Part shown: positions 46,701-57,880 of the stretch, piece after piece
Position numbering within the stretch: the stretch's first letter is position 1
Layout: each line of letters begins with the position of its first letter
DNA from: Ilyonectria destructans
Lineage: Eukaryota; Ascomycota; Sordariomycetes; Hypocreales; Nectriaceae
Direction of reading: 5' to 3'
Assembly (NCBI GenBank): GCA_020740775.1
Contig: JAHEWK010000019.1
Location: 186,001 to 250,000, forward strand
DNA: 64,000 nt
Translations under genes and position numbers: made by a program
Notes under the pieces: model-generated
Seen by the model: only the letters and a program-made list of their open reading frames with translations
Told to the model about the DNA's origin: nothing
The model's database searches: none

Positions 46701-49700
46701 CACGCTGTCTGTAGAAGAGCAGCAGATAAGCAAAAAGGGAAAGATACCCCCCAGTAAGATTCTATATATAATATAGAATATAGAAAAATAAAGAACCTTA
46801 GAAATAAAGATTTAAGTTAAGGGAGTATAGCTTAATATATTAGTAAATAGCAGAGTAGAGTGGGAATATATTGACCTATAGGTGGTTAATAACCTGCAGC
46901 TGCTATAGAAGGATAAAAGGAATCTCTATCTGGTTATAAACCTTAAAGGAAGCCCCTTTACTTATAATAGCAGAATTATAAACTGAAAGGTTAATTACCT
47001 TAAGGTTTTTGTTAAAAAAGCGAACTAAGGAATCAGCTTCGATATCATACCAATGGGACATTATGATATCGTCCTTAGGTACCTATAGCTATAGAAATAC
47101 AACCTATATTTAAACTGGAGGACTGGCTAAGTATAAATCGACTATAATAATGTACTCTCCAGCGACGATGAAAGCAACTTAGATAAGAGATCTTAATATT
47201 CCATCCCTAACGATAAGGATGAATATAACAGTAAAGATACAATAGATACTTCACAACCCCTAAAGGGAACATAATATAAACATCAGAAAGGCAAACACTG
47301 CCAGCTCTAAAGAACTATTAGATGCATTAAGTAATAGTTTATATAAATAAATAAAGACCTTAAGGAGTATAAAAAACTGCCTGAAGAAGAGCAACTTAAG
47401 AATATACCAGTATAGTATAGAGTATACTAGAAACTCTTTACTAAAGAACTTAAGATAGGACTACCAGAATTCAGTTAATAGGACTATAAAATTATACTAA
47501 AAGATAGAATAATATCTATATTCCACCAGATTTTCAACCTAAATATTATACAGCTTAAAATACTTAAAGAATATATTAAGAATATACTTAAGAAAGAATA
47601 TATTAGGATTTCCAAGTTATCAGCAGAATACTCTATTATATTTATTCCTAAAAAGAACAGCAAGCTCAGACTTATAGTGGATTACAGAAGGTTAAATAAT
47701 ATTATAATTAAGGATAGAATCTTACTACCTCTTATTATAGAGCTTAAGGACTGACTCTATAGTAAGAAGGTATTTACAGCTCTTAACCTAAAAGGAGTAT
47801 ATAACCTTATCTATATTAAAGAAGAATATAAGTGGAAAACTATATTTTAAATAAAATTTAGACTCTATAAATATCTTATTATACCTTTTAGACTTATAAA
47901 TATACTGGCAATATTCCAGTAAATAATTAATAATATACTTTAAGAACACCTTAATATTTTCATTATATACTACCTAAATAATATCCTTATCTTTTCTAAC
48001 TCTAAAGAAGAATATATAGAATATATCTATATAGTATTAAAAGCACTTTAAGATATAAAACTTTTAGTTAAACCCAAGAAAAGCTACTTCTATATACTAG
48101 AGGTAAAATTCCTTAGATATATAATTTCTTATAACCAGATTAAGATAGATCTAAAGAAAATTATAGCAGTTAAGAACTGGCCCCAACCTATAAACCTTAA
48201 GAAAGTCTAATCCTTTTTAGGCTTTACTAATTATTACTGATACTTCCTTAAGGACTTTAGCGGTTATACTACCCCCCTAATGTAATTCACCAAAAAAGAA
48301 GAAGAGTTTCAATAGGATACTGCTGCAGAAAAAGTATTTAATACTATAAGAGACCTAATTCTTAGCAAACCCATTCTAGTAACATTTAACTCAGAATAAG
48401 AAATTAAGCTTGAGACTGACTCGTTAGATTTTGTATAAGGAGCCCAGATTGGATAATAAGATAATAATAGCCTATTACACCCTATTGCCTTCTTCTCTTA
48501 TAAAATATATAGTACTAAATTTAACTACTCTATCTACAATAAGGAGTTCCTTATAATTATCAATATATTTAAGGAATTTTAATACTACCTTTTAGGCAGT
48601 AAATACCAAGTTAAGGTGTTTACTGACTATAAAAATATCTTATATTTTGCTATAATCTAGCAACTTAGTGGATAATAACTTAGATATACTGAATACCTCT
48701 CTGAATTTAACTATATTATTATCTATATTAAAGGAACTAAGAATAAACAAGCGGATACTATTAGCTAATAATCTAACTTTAATACTAATAAGCCTATCGC
48801 CTAGAAATAACTCCTCACCAAGATACCTAAGGGATACCTTAAATAGAAGTTCATTATAAGGATAGCCTAAAAATAGATCCCCTAAGAACTAATAAAGCTC
48901 TTAATAAAACCCAAATAAAGCTTTAAGGACTGGATATATAATACCTATCCCAGACTATAAGAAATCGAGTGGCATAACGGAAAAATCGTGCCCACTAAAT
49001 TATAATGGTTATATATAATATCCCACTACTATAGAGGAAATTACTATAGGAACCCCTAGATGTTAGTAAGAGAGCTTAACTAGTATTTCTACGGAGATAT
49101 TACAGATATATATATAAGCTATATAGGTATATATAAGAAATGCCTATAGCATCTTATTAATAAATATATATATGAATGTAAGGAAATCTGGCAATATGAG
49201 AATTACAAGCTATAATAATTAAGAAGTATTAGAAGCATCCTTATAGTATAACTAAATAACCTACTATACCAGTAAATCTGAAAGTTTAATAATAAACTAC
49301 CCCCAGAAGGATAGAGTAAGAAGCTTTAAGTGCCTGAAGAACTGCAGCTATAACTAATTAAGAAGGTCTATAAACACCCCTTATATAGATATTAAGGAGT
49401 TAATAAAACCTTTAAATAAGTTAGAATAATATATTAATTTCCTAAGATAAAAAGAATAGTTAAAGATACTATTAAATAGTACAATTTATACAATAAAACT
49501 ACAACTTGACGTTATAAACTATATAGAGAACTGCAGCCCCTACCAGTCGCTAAGCGACCTTGGGATTTTATTACTATAGACTTTATTATAAAACTACCTC
49601 TATCTAGAGATCCAGCTATAGATATATTCTATAATAGTATTCTTATTATTATAGATAGATTTATAAAATTTTCCTATTTTATACTATACTAGAAATTAAT

Positions 49701-50575
49701 AGATATAGAGCAGTTTGCCTATATCTTCCTGAGGAATATTATCAGTATTTATAGACTTCCTTTAGAAATCCTTTTTAATAGAGGACTACTATTTACTTCT
49801 AAGTTTTAATAAGTACTAATATTATATATAGGATTAAACTACTAACTTATTATAGCTTAGCATCCTTTAGTAGATAGCTAAATAGAAAGATTAAACTAAG
49901 TACTGGAATAATACCTTTACTGCTATATTAACTACAAATAGAATAATTAGGTTAAGAAGCTTCTAACTATATAGCTAAGCTATAATACTGTAAAATATAA
50001 AAGTATAAAGATTGCCCCAGTCTATACCAACTTTAGATTTAATACTGATACCTATAGAATCAGTTAAGAAGGACCTATTAACCTAAAAGTAATTTTTATA
50101 ACTAAATAGCTAAAGAATTTATATAAAGAAATAAAGACTGAACTTAAATTTATTAGAAACCAGATAAAAAAATACTATAACTTAAAATAGATAAAGGGAC
50201 TATCCTTTTTGGAGGGAGATATAGTCTATCTATCTATAAAAAACCTATAAATAAAACAAATAAATAAAAAACTGAACTATAAGTATATTAGCCTCTATAA
50301 AATTATTAAAAAAATATCAAAAAATAACTACAAATTAAACCTACTACTAAAAATTAGAATCCACTCTATCTTCTATATTTTACTTCTTAAGATAGCAAAA
50401 GACACTATTTAGGTTAATACCGATAAATAGCCTGAAACTGAAGTTAAAAAACTAAAGGAATATAAAGTTAAGAAAATCCTTAATAAAAAATAGATTAAAG
50501 AATAAATATATTACCTTATTAAGTAGAAAAACTACCCTAAAAGTAATAACTAGTAGAAACCAGCTAAAAATCTCA
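43718..50575 (+). pseudogene. gag-pol region of chromovirus copy 2, inactivated
   Basis: Gag probably began at 43718, where ATA now stands for ATG, followed by an open run to 44071 rich in Lys, Asp and Gln with a coiled-coil look (LTQLYTENQQLSSNLVNLAN). Zinc knuckle near 44870-44915 with Cys/His codons changed to TAT. Protease near 46845. Reverse transcriptase about 47550-48030 with YYLNNILIFS for the catalytic motif. RNase H about 48400-48800. Integrase about 49380-50060 (TIDFIIKLPL near 49570). Chromodomain about 50455-50575 with its Trp codons as TAG. Stops throughout. An open 90-codon piece at 44579-44851 is part of Gag (GFYKGLKDEVKDEVCKILNL). Confidence 0.87.
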
Positions 50576-50947
50576 CCTATATATAATATCTCCTAAAGAA
50601 CTTTTAATAATACCACCAGAAGGAAATAAAGTATTAAAATCAATAGAACTCCAGTTAATAATATCGGCATAAACTAAGGACTGAAGGTTAATAGTAGCCT
50701 CACATTCCGCCTGCTCCGATAACTCTAACTCCTCTAAAGATTCAAGACTATAATAGGTCATCTTACGACCCCTGGTAACTAAAGACTAGCGCTGGCAATA
50801 AGTGTATTCCAGAAGATCTAAAGATTGGTCAAATTCAGCCTGAGCAGCCCGAAGAGCAGCCTGCTTCTTAAGGAATTCTTCCTCCAGACTTAATTTCTTA
50901 TCACTAAGGCGCTTCACTTTAGAGATAACCCGAGTCACTACTCTCAT
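50573..50947 (-). pseudogene. Antisense accessory ORF of chromovirus copy 2 (124 codons, one stop)
   Basis: On the minus strand, ATG 50947 (MRVVTRVISKVKRLSDKKLS) to TGA at 50573. One in-frame TAG at 50786-50788 (CAG-type) is the only interruption, which is striking in an element where every sense gene is riddled with stops. The first half is Lys/Glu/Ala/Gln-rich and heptad-like (LEEEFLKKQAALRAAQAEFD), suggesting a coiled coil; the second half has LQSLVYADIINWSSIDFNTL and ends GDIIYR. The same motif and ending occur at the same place in copy 1. The 3' end overlaps the chromodomain frame tail to tail. Unknown function. Confidence 0.65.
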
Positions 50948-51399
50948 TTTAGTAAGAAAATATAAAAAATAAGCTGAGAAAAGAAAAACTCATATAAGTT
51001 CAGAGGAATACCAGTTATATTATAAGGGCGACTCTTATTAGTACAGAAACCATACTTCTTGAAACTACTATTCAGTATTTTGTATATATACCTATTGGCA
51101 ATATATTATAAATAAGATATTACCTTAAAACCAAACTTCTTAATAGCTGCAGCCAGAACCAGTATATTAGCAGTAGAAATAGAAACCTGAAGACCCTTAG
51201 CAGAAGCAGCTTAAATTAGTTTACTTACTGTCGACTTAAGAATATCGCGGGATTTAGAAGGATACTTTGAAATTTAACTGGATATTCTATCAGTATATCG
51301 GAATGTTTAAGGAAATAGGTTGGGGATATACTAATAAGCAGAGAAGAAACAGTCTTAAAGATAGCTATAGGGATATAACTAACGGGAGGGGAGATATTA
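50948..51399. other. Chromovirus copy 2, spacer before the 3' LTR
   Basis: About 450 bp with no frame recognised on the plus strand. It probably contains the promoter of the antisense frame and ends in the polypurine tract. Confidence 0.4.
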
Positions 51400-51833
51400 T
51401 GTTACGGCCCGGGTTGGGACCAGGCGGTTACAACTGGCAGAACTATAATATACCTACTTTTTCATATAACACTAAGATCCCGAACTTACCCTATATAAGT
51501 AAGCCAGAATATCCAACTTACTTGCCCATAATAAGCCATAAGATCGGACTTACTCTTACCCAGTAAGCCTACCAGAATAGCTATAGTATATAAAGTATAC
51601 TTATTTAGCACTTTTATAGAAGATAGCCTTACTAGCTATTAATATAACTTAGTTATCTAGCTTACTGTACCAGCTATATATTACTAGATGTAATACTATC
51701 ACTCTACTGTATTACCCCACTTATAGTAACTACACTATAACTTATATCTGACGTCCTGATCCCTACTAGGACCTGAACCCTACGATCCGCGCCTACCCTG
51801 TACCGACAGTCTAGAATAAGCACGGCCGTCACA
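51400..51833 (+). repeat. 3' LTR of chromovirus copy 2 (434 bp)
   Basis: Begins TGTTACGGCCCGGG and ends CGGCCGTCACA; followed by the duplication GTCAC. Differences from the 5' LTR are mostly C/T and G/A. Confidence 0.9.
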
Positions 51834-54390
51834 GTCACTATATACCCTGCCTTAGAAAAGAGGCACTTACACTCTGCTAATGTCAACTATATCGTAAGAA
51901 AATTAAGAGCTATTCGGGAGAGATGCGGATATTGGAGTCTCTTCTCATACCAATATGCAATTGGATCGGTAACTATACAGTCTATTTTTTCTTTATCTGT
52001 TGCCAGACTTTATATTTATTGTTAAACTTAAAGGCGGTATTATTATCACTAGAGTCTTATAATATAAGTCGCTTTCTGCCGCTCTTATTAAATTTCTAGA
52101 AGCTGTTAAAATAGAGCTGCTATCTCTTTAGAGGCAGCTCTTTAAAAGAGTCCCTCTCTGGCGCTACTAGCGTCAATTTATCTTTATAGTTACAATACTT
52201 ATAATCCCATACTTTCTAAATCTTCCTCTTGGTATTATTCGCCTAATTAGGCTGGAACTTTTACTGCTTCTTAAACTACCTCTAACAGAAAGCTAGATAG
52301 AGTACTAGTATAGTATAATATATAGAAGTCTTATCTAATATATTATAATAACTATCCAGCTTTATCTATATATTATTAATACTAATCTTAAAGTATTCTG
52401 AATTAGAAAAACTCTCTGCTGTAATCTTTTTATTCTCTAACTTATTTAATAGGAACTTAAACCTCTAGATTATATTCTATATATTACTATATAAGCCGAT
52501 AAAGCTATACTTTCTCTTTCTTATAATATAGTTACCTTTTAGAACTTTAATTATATTCTTATAGAATTTCAAGAAGGTATAAATATACTAAAGTGCCTTT
52601 TAGTCTTACTGGTAAGAAGGTTCTCAGCCTGGCAAATTTACAGTAATATAGCTGACTTCTTAAGTTAATATATATACTTTAAGATATTCTCCTCTGTAAA
52701 TTATACCTTATATTTAATAATAAGGATATTAAGATAATTACAGAGATTTAAGGCGCGCCGGATTATATAGAGTTAGAAGAGCTACTATATATTATTATTA
52801 ACCACTACTAAGAGAGGCTTCTAATTGCAACCTTAAAGTATTGGAGATATTATAATATCAGCTTGTTAAATATCCTGAAGAAGATTTATCAGCCTGTTAC
52901 TTCTATAGATATTAACTACAATATTATATAACTTACCAATAGAACCCTATTATCTCTATAGATCCCACTCCGCCTGAGATAGTACTTCTGCACCAGAGAG
53001 CTGCTCTTTAAAAGCCTTAGAATCTTTCCCAAATAGCAAGGCCTTTATAGAGAGATTAAGGATATAGCTGAAGTAATACCCTTATCTGAAGGGTCTATTG
53101 AAGTTATATATATTGCTAATTATATATATTGCTATATTATTATTATCGGCATTATCCAGAGTGAAATATCCAACCTTCTGTATAAGCCTATATTTATCAA
53201 TTAATATAATAACCTTATCTATAATATTATTACCAGTATAGCATATTATTAATTCCAAAAGGCCTAGAACTACCTTACCAGGTTGATTCTTAGCGTTATA
53301 AAAGAAGCAATATATACTAAATAGAGACTTTCTATTATTAGACTGCTATATATTAAAAGAAAAGTATATAAGACTCAGTAATAGGTATATCCTTATAGCA
53401 ACTTTCTCAAAATAAAGCTCAAATTAGAAGGTAATTCTCGAATATACAGTATCGGCGGAGATAAGCACTTTCTATTCCTTAACAGACAGATTAAGGTACA
53501 AGAATATAGCCCGAAGCCTATCATCTTTAACAACTTCAAAGGACTAATTAGATATAATAACCCACTCCACCAGAAGGCACTGGAATTAGCTCCAGTCGAA
53601 ATATTTAATATACATATTGGCTAGCAACTGCTGGCTGTTAATTATTGCGCTCAGAATATATTTACTTCTGGGACTTCGTCTTGCCTTCAGGCGCTCGAAT
53701 ACAATAGCTTTCAAATAGATGATCCATAGCGTTTTGCAGTCCTTTCCAGGCTATACTCCTCGGCTTGGGGTTATTCTGTATAATACACTGGTGACAGACC
53801 CAGATGCGCTTTTTCATGTCACACTGAATGGATAGGATCACAATAATGATGATGAAAGCTCTTGATTTCTAGCTAAGGGACGGGCCTAGAACCCGTCTTT
53901 TATACATGATGAAGATGGCTGCTGCCGGAGACAGCAGTCCGTCGCCGCCGCACAGGAGCCGGGGCCCTGTGGGTCCCGGGGACCGGGATCGTGGTCACAG
54001 GGCCGGCGATGTGGTCTGAGATAACAGGAGAAAGAAAGGAAAGTCGCGTTGTCTAGGAACGCTGGAAATGAGGTTATCATGCTCTCAGGATGACCCCAAA
54101 ATGTGACATTTTATGTTCTGGATATCGTACCCGTAGTCCCACGCCCAAGAGAGGGTATCCTCAACCTTCTCCGTCCAGATATACCCGTGGAAATGGCGGA
54201 ATAGGCGTTTGTGATAGATGGCCTCGTCAGGAGACTTCGCGGGCCCAGATATCGTTGAAGAAAGGGGCGGCACAGGAGATTCGAAGATATCGGTCGACGC
54301 AGAAGGCGACGGCGACGGAGGTAATAATTCGGAGGCGGAGAAGACGTCAGAAGTCACGATAGTCTCATTCGGGGAGTCGGAAACAGCCAT
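51834..54390 (-). pseudogene. hAT transposase, N-terminal and central part
   Basis: Transcribed right to left. The first open segment 54390-54085 carries an acidic, Ser/Pro-rich N-terminus and the HGYIW...SWAWDYGYDIQ motif that precedes the BED-like zinc finger of fungal hAT proteins. A non-coding stretch, probably an intron with an acceptor near 53822, joins to CDMKKRIWVCHQC and GLQNAMDHLFESYCIRAPEG. Further on, LVLYLAFC and the KRKI[stop]KVWDYKYCNYKDKL region (52.2-52.3 kb) match the end of the hAT catalytic domain, followed by YWYEKRLQYPHLSRIALNFL. Many TAG/TAA/TGA codons. The boundary between normal and AT-rich composition lies at about 53.83 kb. Confidence 0.82.
53963..54004. repeat. GC-rich inverted repeat inside the hAT gene's non-coding segment
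   Basis: Perfect 9-bp arms GGCCCTGTG and CACAGGGCC around a GC-rich centre that includes a GGTCCCGGGGACC near-palindrome. It sits in the probable hAT intron, next to the edge of the RIP-like tract. Could form a hairpin; function unknown. Confidence 0.7.
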
Positions 54391-55564
54391 TTCGAAAGGT
54401 TGATATAATGGATTTGTAGGAGATATCGGTGGTGTGCGGAAAAGTTGTATGCAGGCAAGATTTCTAGGCGCTTTTTAGAAGCCATGCATCTCTGATGTTC
54501 GTTAACAGTGGGGATGTGGCAGTGGTGGCAGTGGTGGGGTCCAACCCCCTCCAAAACACCAAAATATGGCCCAACGTCAACCTTTCGGAAGGCTGGGAAT
54601 AGCCTTACTTCTGGGCAAAAACTCGACCCCAGATACACCTAGATACGTCAATTACGTTAATGGAGGCCTGAAATTGAGTGTATTGACGTGTAAAATTGTT
54701 CCAGTGGAGTGTACGTGGATGTACGTGTAGCGTACACCTACATCAATAAGTGTATCTGGTGTAATGGATCGGGACCCCGGTTGTCAGCGACGTCAGGCCC
54801 GACGATGGTACCCTGCTGGTCGTCAGGATCTAAGGTCCAAGATGGGAAGTGTGGAGGGAGGCAAGATCTTACCTATTTCCAATCTCAGCCGAGCCGCGAG
54901 CCCAAATAAAAATGATATCATTGCAACTATTTCTCTTATAGGGTAGCCAAGTCCTTGGGAATGGCCTCGGCTAAGGGGGGGTGTCGCTGTGTGTATTTTG
55001 GATAACTGGGCGTGTAATTGTTATAGCAATACCCTTCTAGCTACTTCAGCATAAAGGATGTACAGGAACTCAGAGCGGGGACCTGATGCAATCAAGAACA
55101 GACATATCCAATCAGACACTTCAGAGAATCTGGGCTCGTGAGAGTGTTAAAGCTCCAGTGGTTTATTCCCGCGACCTCAGCCACACGAGGAGTCCTATTT
55201 GAGAGATACATCAGTGTCCACTCAGCTTAGGTGGCAGCAGATGTATCGCGATGATAAGCACTACAGAGATCAACATTGTGTCCCCGCTATATTTGCTGAC
55301 AGCTTAGGTACATCTATGTCAATAGCATCGGCCAGGGTGACGTGGAGCAAATTCTCGGAAATAAGCCAATGGAGCCTTAACACACTCTAAGGGATAAGGC
55401 GTCTGAAACGGAAATACGCACGGGAACTGCCATCCTATTCATTAGTATCCGAGCCCGAAGGGGCTGTGGGGTGGCTGTGTTGAAGCGAACAGGCGTCATT
55501 TGGGGCTATGTCAGAGACCAGCAATCATACTGCCCTGAACATTTATTATGCAGGGTAGACATAC
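54391..55564. other. Intergenic, presumed hAT 5' flank and HET gene promoter
   Basis: About 1.2 kb, normal composition, no supported gene. Contains several GTACGTG-like words near 54710-54745. The hAT right end should lie in the first part but was not recognised. Confidence 0.4.
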
Positions 55565-57880
55565 ATGGCAACGCTACCCGCTGAAGCTGATTTAAGCTCA
55601 TGTCTTTCAATCTCTCAGACTGTTGTTTCACTCATCCACCATCCGAGAATTCCCTCCCCCGCCTTCGCGCAGCATCGTTATCACGCAAAGATGGCTTTAC
55701 CAATGTATACCTACAAACAGATCGACCTTGCCACCGATGCGATTCGACTTGTACGTCTCGTCAAGGGCTACATCGGCGACCCCATCCATTGCGAGCTCTT
55801 CAAGACGTTTCTACATCAAGTTGAAGGCGTCCCATACGAGGCGCTGTCGTACGCTTGGGGAGGCACCCTGCGGCCTGCTGAAATTACCCTTAATGGCTCC
55901 GTAGCAAAAATCACTCAAAATTTGCACGCGGCGTTGCGGCAGCTGAGATTGCAACACCAAGACCGAGTCCTATGGATCGACGCCATCTGTATTGACCAGG
56001 ACAACAAGAAAGAGCAGAGTCATTAAGTCGGTCAAATGAGGGAGATCTACACAAACGCTGAGCTGGTGATGATTTGGCTAGGGCCGAGCAACACTCAAAT
56101 CGACTTCCTTATGGAAGCCATCAACCAGGTGCACAGCAACGCGAGATCAGCTTTTCGGAACTGGAGACTTTTCGCTGAGCGTTGGCAAGTTGCCTGGCCA
56201 CTCATACAGTATCAGCTGGGTGGCATACACCACACCGAGTTAGATGGCAAGATGGGTGAGGCTCTGCAAGAGCTCTTGCAACGGCCGTGGTATCAAAGAG
56301 TCTGGGTCATCCAGGAGGTGGCGAGTGCACGAGCGGTGTACGTCATGTGTGGCTCGAAGGCTGTCTCAACGCAAACATTCACGCAAATTCCATCTCTCCT
56401 GGAGATCACTCCTGACGAACATACTCAAGCCGTCTTGGATGTAATGCCAGGGTACTTGCGAAAGAGGAGGTGGTGGAGTGAAACTCAGGACCTCGCGACA
56501 CTGGTGGGCAAATTCCGCCACAGTGAAGTGGGCGACCCACGCGACAAAATATACGCCTTGCTAGGTATATCATCGGATGCGTACGACAAGGACCTCTTAC
56601 GACCAAACTATGAGAAGACGGAGGTTGAGGTGATTCAAGATGCTGTGTCATTTTTCCTCTTTGGAACCCAGACCAAGCTTGCACGAGATGTATTATTAAC
56701 GGGATATGAATTACCGCAGTGGACACTATCCCAGTTACTCAGCAAGTGGGATACGCTCCCCGGTGAATTTGGAAGATGAGCGGTAGAAAACGACCAACTA
56801 AAGGCACTTTCGTTGCTCCTGTCATCGGACAAGATCGACGTCAACGCGGAATTACCCACCGACGCTCAAGGTGGAATGAACCTCTTGGCACACGAGAATT
56901 GCAATAAACACGTTACCACTCTCCTTGCCATAGCCGCAGAAAAGGGCCATGATAAAGTGGTTATCACACTGTTAGCGCGCGAAGGCATCGATGTTAACCT
57001 TGGCTTCCCACTCGCTAAAGCCGCAGAGGCTAGAAACGATGCCGTTGTGGGTCTTCTACTCGCTCACAAAGACATCGATGTAAATCTTTGTGCGCCTCTA
57101 GCTACGGCGGTGCAGGGGGGCCACGACTTGGTGGCAATGGATCTATTGGACCTGGAGAACATTGATGTCGACCTAGGTGCGCCTCTTATTCATGCAGCAA
57201 AGCATGGTGAAAATGACTTATGCGCACGCTTGCTCAAGTGTGGTGCTAATATCGAGGCCCGAGACAAGAGCGGCCGAACCTCGCTGTCATGGGCGGTCGC
57301 GGAGTGGGGGAGACAGTTGATGCATCTTCTTCTTGAGCATGGCGGTGATATAGAAGCCGCAGACTACAGAGGTCGAACACCGCTCTCTTGGGCAGTAGAG
57401 GGCGTGTGGGAAGTCGGACTCGAGCTGTTGCTTGAAAAGGGTGTCAACATCGAGTCTCGAGACAACAAAGGCAGAACACCTCTCTCATGGGCGGCACAGA
57501 AAAGTTCGCCAACCACCGCCAAACTACTCCTTGAAAGGGGGGCCAATATCGAATCCCGGGATGAGAGCGGCCGGACGCCACTCTCTTGGGCAGTGGAGAA
57601 AAGTTGGCCAGCCACTGCCAAACTCTATCTTGAAGCGGGGGCAAACATTGAATCTCAGGACAAGAACGGCCGCACACCTTTGTCTTGGGCCGCGGGATAT
57701 GGACGAGCTGCAGTGCTTCAACTTCTCCTAAACCATGGCGCTAAAGCGGGCTGTCCTGATAATGATGGCAGAACTCCTCTGGATTGGGCAAAATTGGGCA
57801 GTTACTCGCACGTGCTAGAGTTGCTCACGCCCTTGTCTCTATCAAATTCATGGTACAATGGGCTGGGAGATTGGGTTTAA
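55565..57880 (+). pseudogene. HET-domain/ankyrin-repeat protein with two nonsense codons
   Basis: One reading frame from 55565 to the TAA at 57878; the likely start is ATG 55691 (MALPMYTYKQIDLATDAIRL). The HET domain is clear: YEALSYAWGG, LWIDAICIDQDNK, REIYTNAELVMIWLG, RPWYQRVWVIQEVASA and GDPRDKIYALLGIS. A TAA at 56024-56026 interrupts it just after IDQDNKKEQSH, where CAA is expected, and a TGA at 56777-56779 separates it from an ankyrin array of about ten repeats; the last six are regular 33-residue units with GRTPLSWA or a close variant. HET proteins drive cell death after fusion of incompatible hyphae; HET-ankyrin proteins are a fungal NLR-like design. No indels, so both lesions are single transitions. 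As sequenced, a short fragment or an ankyrin-only product at most. Confidence 0.85.
57241..57838 (+). repeat. Ankyrin repeat array, near-identical 99-bp units
   Basis: Six consecutive 33-codon units, each opening with D(x)xGRTPLSWA or a variant and containing a LLLExGxNIES-type helix. The high similarity between units suggests recent internal duplication or conversion, as seen in fungal NLR-like genes. Confidence 0.75.

Larger units (their letters stand above)
43227..51833 (+). mobile_element. Ty3/gypsy chromovirus, complete but RIP-inactivated (copy 2), TSD GTCAC
   Basis: 8607 bp, two 434-bp LTRs, duplication GTCAC at 43222-43226 and 51834-51838. The plus-strand order gag, protease, RT, RNase H, integrase, chromodomain matches copy 1, and a purine tract (GGGAGGGGAGA) precedes the 3' LTR. 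Less damaged at the 5' end: the Gag N-terminal region is open from 43754 to 44071. LTRs share only short blocks with those of copy 1 (for example GACCAGGCGGT), so these are two subfamilies. It interrupts the hAT transposase gene. Confidence 0.92.
43041..54390 (-). mobile_element. hAT DNA transposon gene, split by a chromovirus
   Basis: A minus-strand hAT transposase occupies 54390 down to 51834 and resumes from 43226 to a stop near 43041; the gap is the chromovirus at 43227-51833 with target duplication GTCAC. Evidence: N-terminal HGYIWTEKVEDTLSWAWDYG (54.1-54.4 kb), zinc finger KKRIWVCHQCIIQNNPKPRS near 53.75-53.82 kb, the C-terminal AYWYEKRLQYPHLSRIALNF dimerisation region ending LFSKAGYI at 51.84 kb, and on the other side of the chromovirus VTLYRNRLNAYTISIA then LRAGLIDKLDLLFL. 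Most of it is AT-rich and RIP-like, but the first ~300 bp of coding sequence are not. Terminal inverted repeats were not found. Confidence 0.85.
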
